Assembly (NCBI GenBank): GCA_013397115.1
Contig: VWZW01005511.1
Coordinates: 13,768 to 77,767, forward strand
Reading direction: 5' to 3'
Length of the DNA stretch: 64,000 nucleotides
Origin: Edolisoma coerulescens
Lineage: Eukaryota > Chordata > Aves > Passeriformes > Campephagidae
In this document: piece by piece, positions 62,737-64,000 of the stretch
How the letters are laid out: each line of letters opens with the position of its first letter
Position numbering within the stretch: position 1 is the stretch's first letter
Notes under the pieces: generated by a model
What the model was told of the DNA's origin: nothing
The model's database searches: none
Seen by the model: the letters and a program-made list of their open reading frames with translations, nothing else
Position numbers and translations under genes: made by a program

Positions 62737-63029
62737 GACAGGTTTTCCCCACCCTGGAGCTAAGTTTCTCGCTTTCTATGCAAATCAGTTATCATGCACA
62801 GTTCAGTCTTTCAGACCTTTCTGGAACTGGGTCAGAGGGCTTCAGGGGTCTTGGATGGTTCTTGGTCCCCCTCTACAGTCCATACCTACTTCTCTGTCTC
62901 ATTCCTGCACTTGAGCTGTACCTGTACTTGTGTTTATCTGCAGGAGCCAGAACAGGATATTTGTCCTGGAAGAGTGCTGCCTAACACTGCATAGCCCCTT
63001 CTCCAGCCACATCTTGTTATTTCAGTTTG

Positions 63030-63171
63030 TTATTACCAACAATCCTTGGTTATTACCAGCAGACCTTGTCTATTAGTACCAACAATCCTTGGTTATTACC
63101 AAGAGTCCTTGATAATTATCAATAGTCCTTGATCATTATCAACAGTCTTTGTTACTACCAGCAATCCTTGG
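63030..63171. repeat. Minisatellite, about 7 degenerate copies of about 20 bp
   Basis: The unit is approximately ttattaccaacaatccttgg. Successive copies vary (accagcagaccttg, accaagagtccttg, atcaatagtccttg, atcaacagtctttg). It lies inside the U3 part of the solo LTR, where LTRs often carry repeated enhancer units. Confidence 0.9.
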
Positions 63172-63344
63172 TTGGCTCCACAGCCATCCAGCTGTCAGTG
63201 TTTCAGACATATACATTAGTGCCTTCTGGGATTCTACAGTTATCCTGCCAAAATGATGCTTCAGGGGTTTCAGTACATTTCAGATAGGTTAAGCCCAGCA
63301 TGATCATTAGTTAAATACCTTAACAGTTAAGTGTATCCTAAAAC

Positions 63345-63840
63345 CATCCAGAAATTTTGCATGGAAGAGACTTTTAAGTTCTCTAGGCCAACCTGCTCAA
63401 AAAAGGGCTGACTTCAAAATTTTATCAGGTTGCTCAGGCACATGCTGAGTTTTGAAAATCTCCAGAGTGGGTGATTTTACAATCTGCCAGTCTGGCAACC
63501 TGTCTCAGGATTTCACCATAAGGTTGCAAGAAGGAATTTTTCCCAAAGTCCAGCTGAAATTTCTTCACTGTAGCTCTTGCATATCTTAAAAGAGCCTGAC
63601 TCTGACTTCTTTGTGTGCCCCTTTTTCCCTAGTAAGAAACTGCTACTAAATTCCTTCTTACACTTCTGTTCTCTGGGCTGAAAAAACCCTGGTCCTACAG
63701 CCTGTTCCTCTCTCACTCCTATACTCCAGTCACAAATATTTTAGTTGCCCTGTGCTGCTCTCACTTCCAATTCATTAGCAGCTCTTCTTTAGCTCTCTAA
63801 ATCCATGTTTGCCACCCATACACAGGGCTGTAGTCTTAGT
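63345..63840 (-). mobile_element. Old CR1-type LINE fragment, antisense
   Basis: The + strand shows decayed complements of the CR1 3' region: 'ggaagagacttttaagttc', 'ccaacctgctcaaaaaaggg', 'ctggcaacctgtctcagg', then 'gtccagctgaaatttcttc'. It is more diverged than the other CR1 pieces in the window, and its boundaries are approximate. Confidence 0.75.
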
Positions 63841-64000
63841 TTCTGATACTGTGTTATATTGTTATTATTGACAGGCTGCTGCATAATCGAATATATTAGA
63901 CTTGACTAGTCTGTCAAATAAAATTATAATCTGACAATGCGGGTTCTCTGTTTCACACTAAAGACTAGGGTAGATAAAACATTAAAGAAACTATGTTGAG

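Larger units (their letters stand above)
62398..63238 (-). mobile_element. Solo LTR of an avian endogenous retrovirus, antisense
   Basis: The element begins TG and ends CA and is flanked by a near 5-bp target duplication (gttac before, gttat after). On the - strand it has a normal LTR layout. U3 carries a minisatellite, then a TATA box TATAAAAAGG at 62736-62727. A polyadenylation signal AATAAA lies at 62504-62499, followed by G/T-rich sequence (tttgtgagttttgtgg). No internal retroviral genes adjoin it, so it is a solo LTR. The 5-bp duplication suits an ERVL-type element, but the family is not certain. Confidence 0.72.
61295..64000 (+). other. FCHO2: FCHO2 intron 19 (5' part)
   Basis: This is intronic sequence to the window end. 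It contains an antisense solo LTR (62398-63238) and an old antisense CR1 fragment (about 63345-63840). I see no further exon. Confidence 0.85.

Overview
The window is vertebrate nuclear DNA, almost certainly from a bird. It is AT-rich, with long introns and no prokaryotic-style gene packing. The dispersed repeats are mostly chicken-repeat-1 (CR1) LINE fragments carrying the typical avian 3' ends, and there is one avian-type solo retroviral LTR. No CRISPR array, operon, tRNA or rRNA is visible.

One gene explains all convincing coding sequence: FCHO2 (F-BAR domain only protein 2, FCH and mu domain containing endocytic adaptor 2), read on the + strand. The window starts in intron 1; the exon with the start codon is absent. 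It contains 18 exons in consistent phase, from 7989 to 61294, and ends inside a later intron. Exons at 7989-23116 encode nearly all of the F-BAR membrane-bending domain. After a 16-kb intron, many very small exons (12 to 179 nt) at 39098-57047 encode the polybasic segment and the acidic and serine-rich linker. A 510-nt in-phase exon follows at 60071-60580, then the proline-rich segment at 61191-61294. The C-terminal mu-homology domain lies beyond the window. In the cell FCHO2 binds PI(4,5)P2 membrane as a curved dimer and helps activate AP2 at nascent clathrin-coated pits.

Two gene-structure features stand out. The intron at 51566-54026 has the terminal dinucleotides AT-AC, an exact U12-type donor (ATATCCTTT) and a U12 branch site (CCTTAAC) 11 nt before the acceptor, so it should be spliced by the minor spliceosome. 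The exon at 60071-60580 is a 170-codon symmetric phase-1 cassette that is not in the FCHO2 protein I know; it looks like a long-linker isoform.

Repeats: CR1 pieces lie in introns 1, 2, 5, 8 (one on each strand), 16 and 19. A solo LTR in the last intron (62398-63238) has a TATA box, polyadenylation signal and U3 minisatellite on the - strand, antisense to FCHO2. FCHO2 lies on human 5q13, which corresponds largely to the avian Z chromosome, so Z linkage is likely; that is inference. I see no unknown multi-gene system here.
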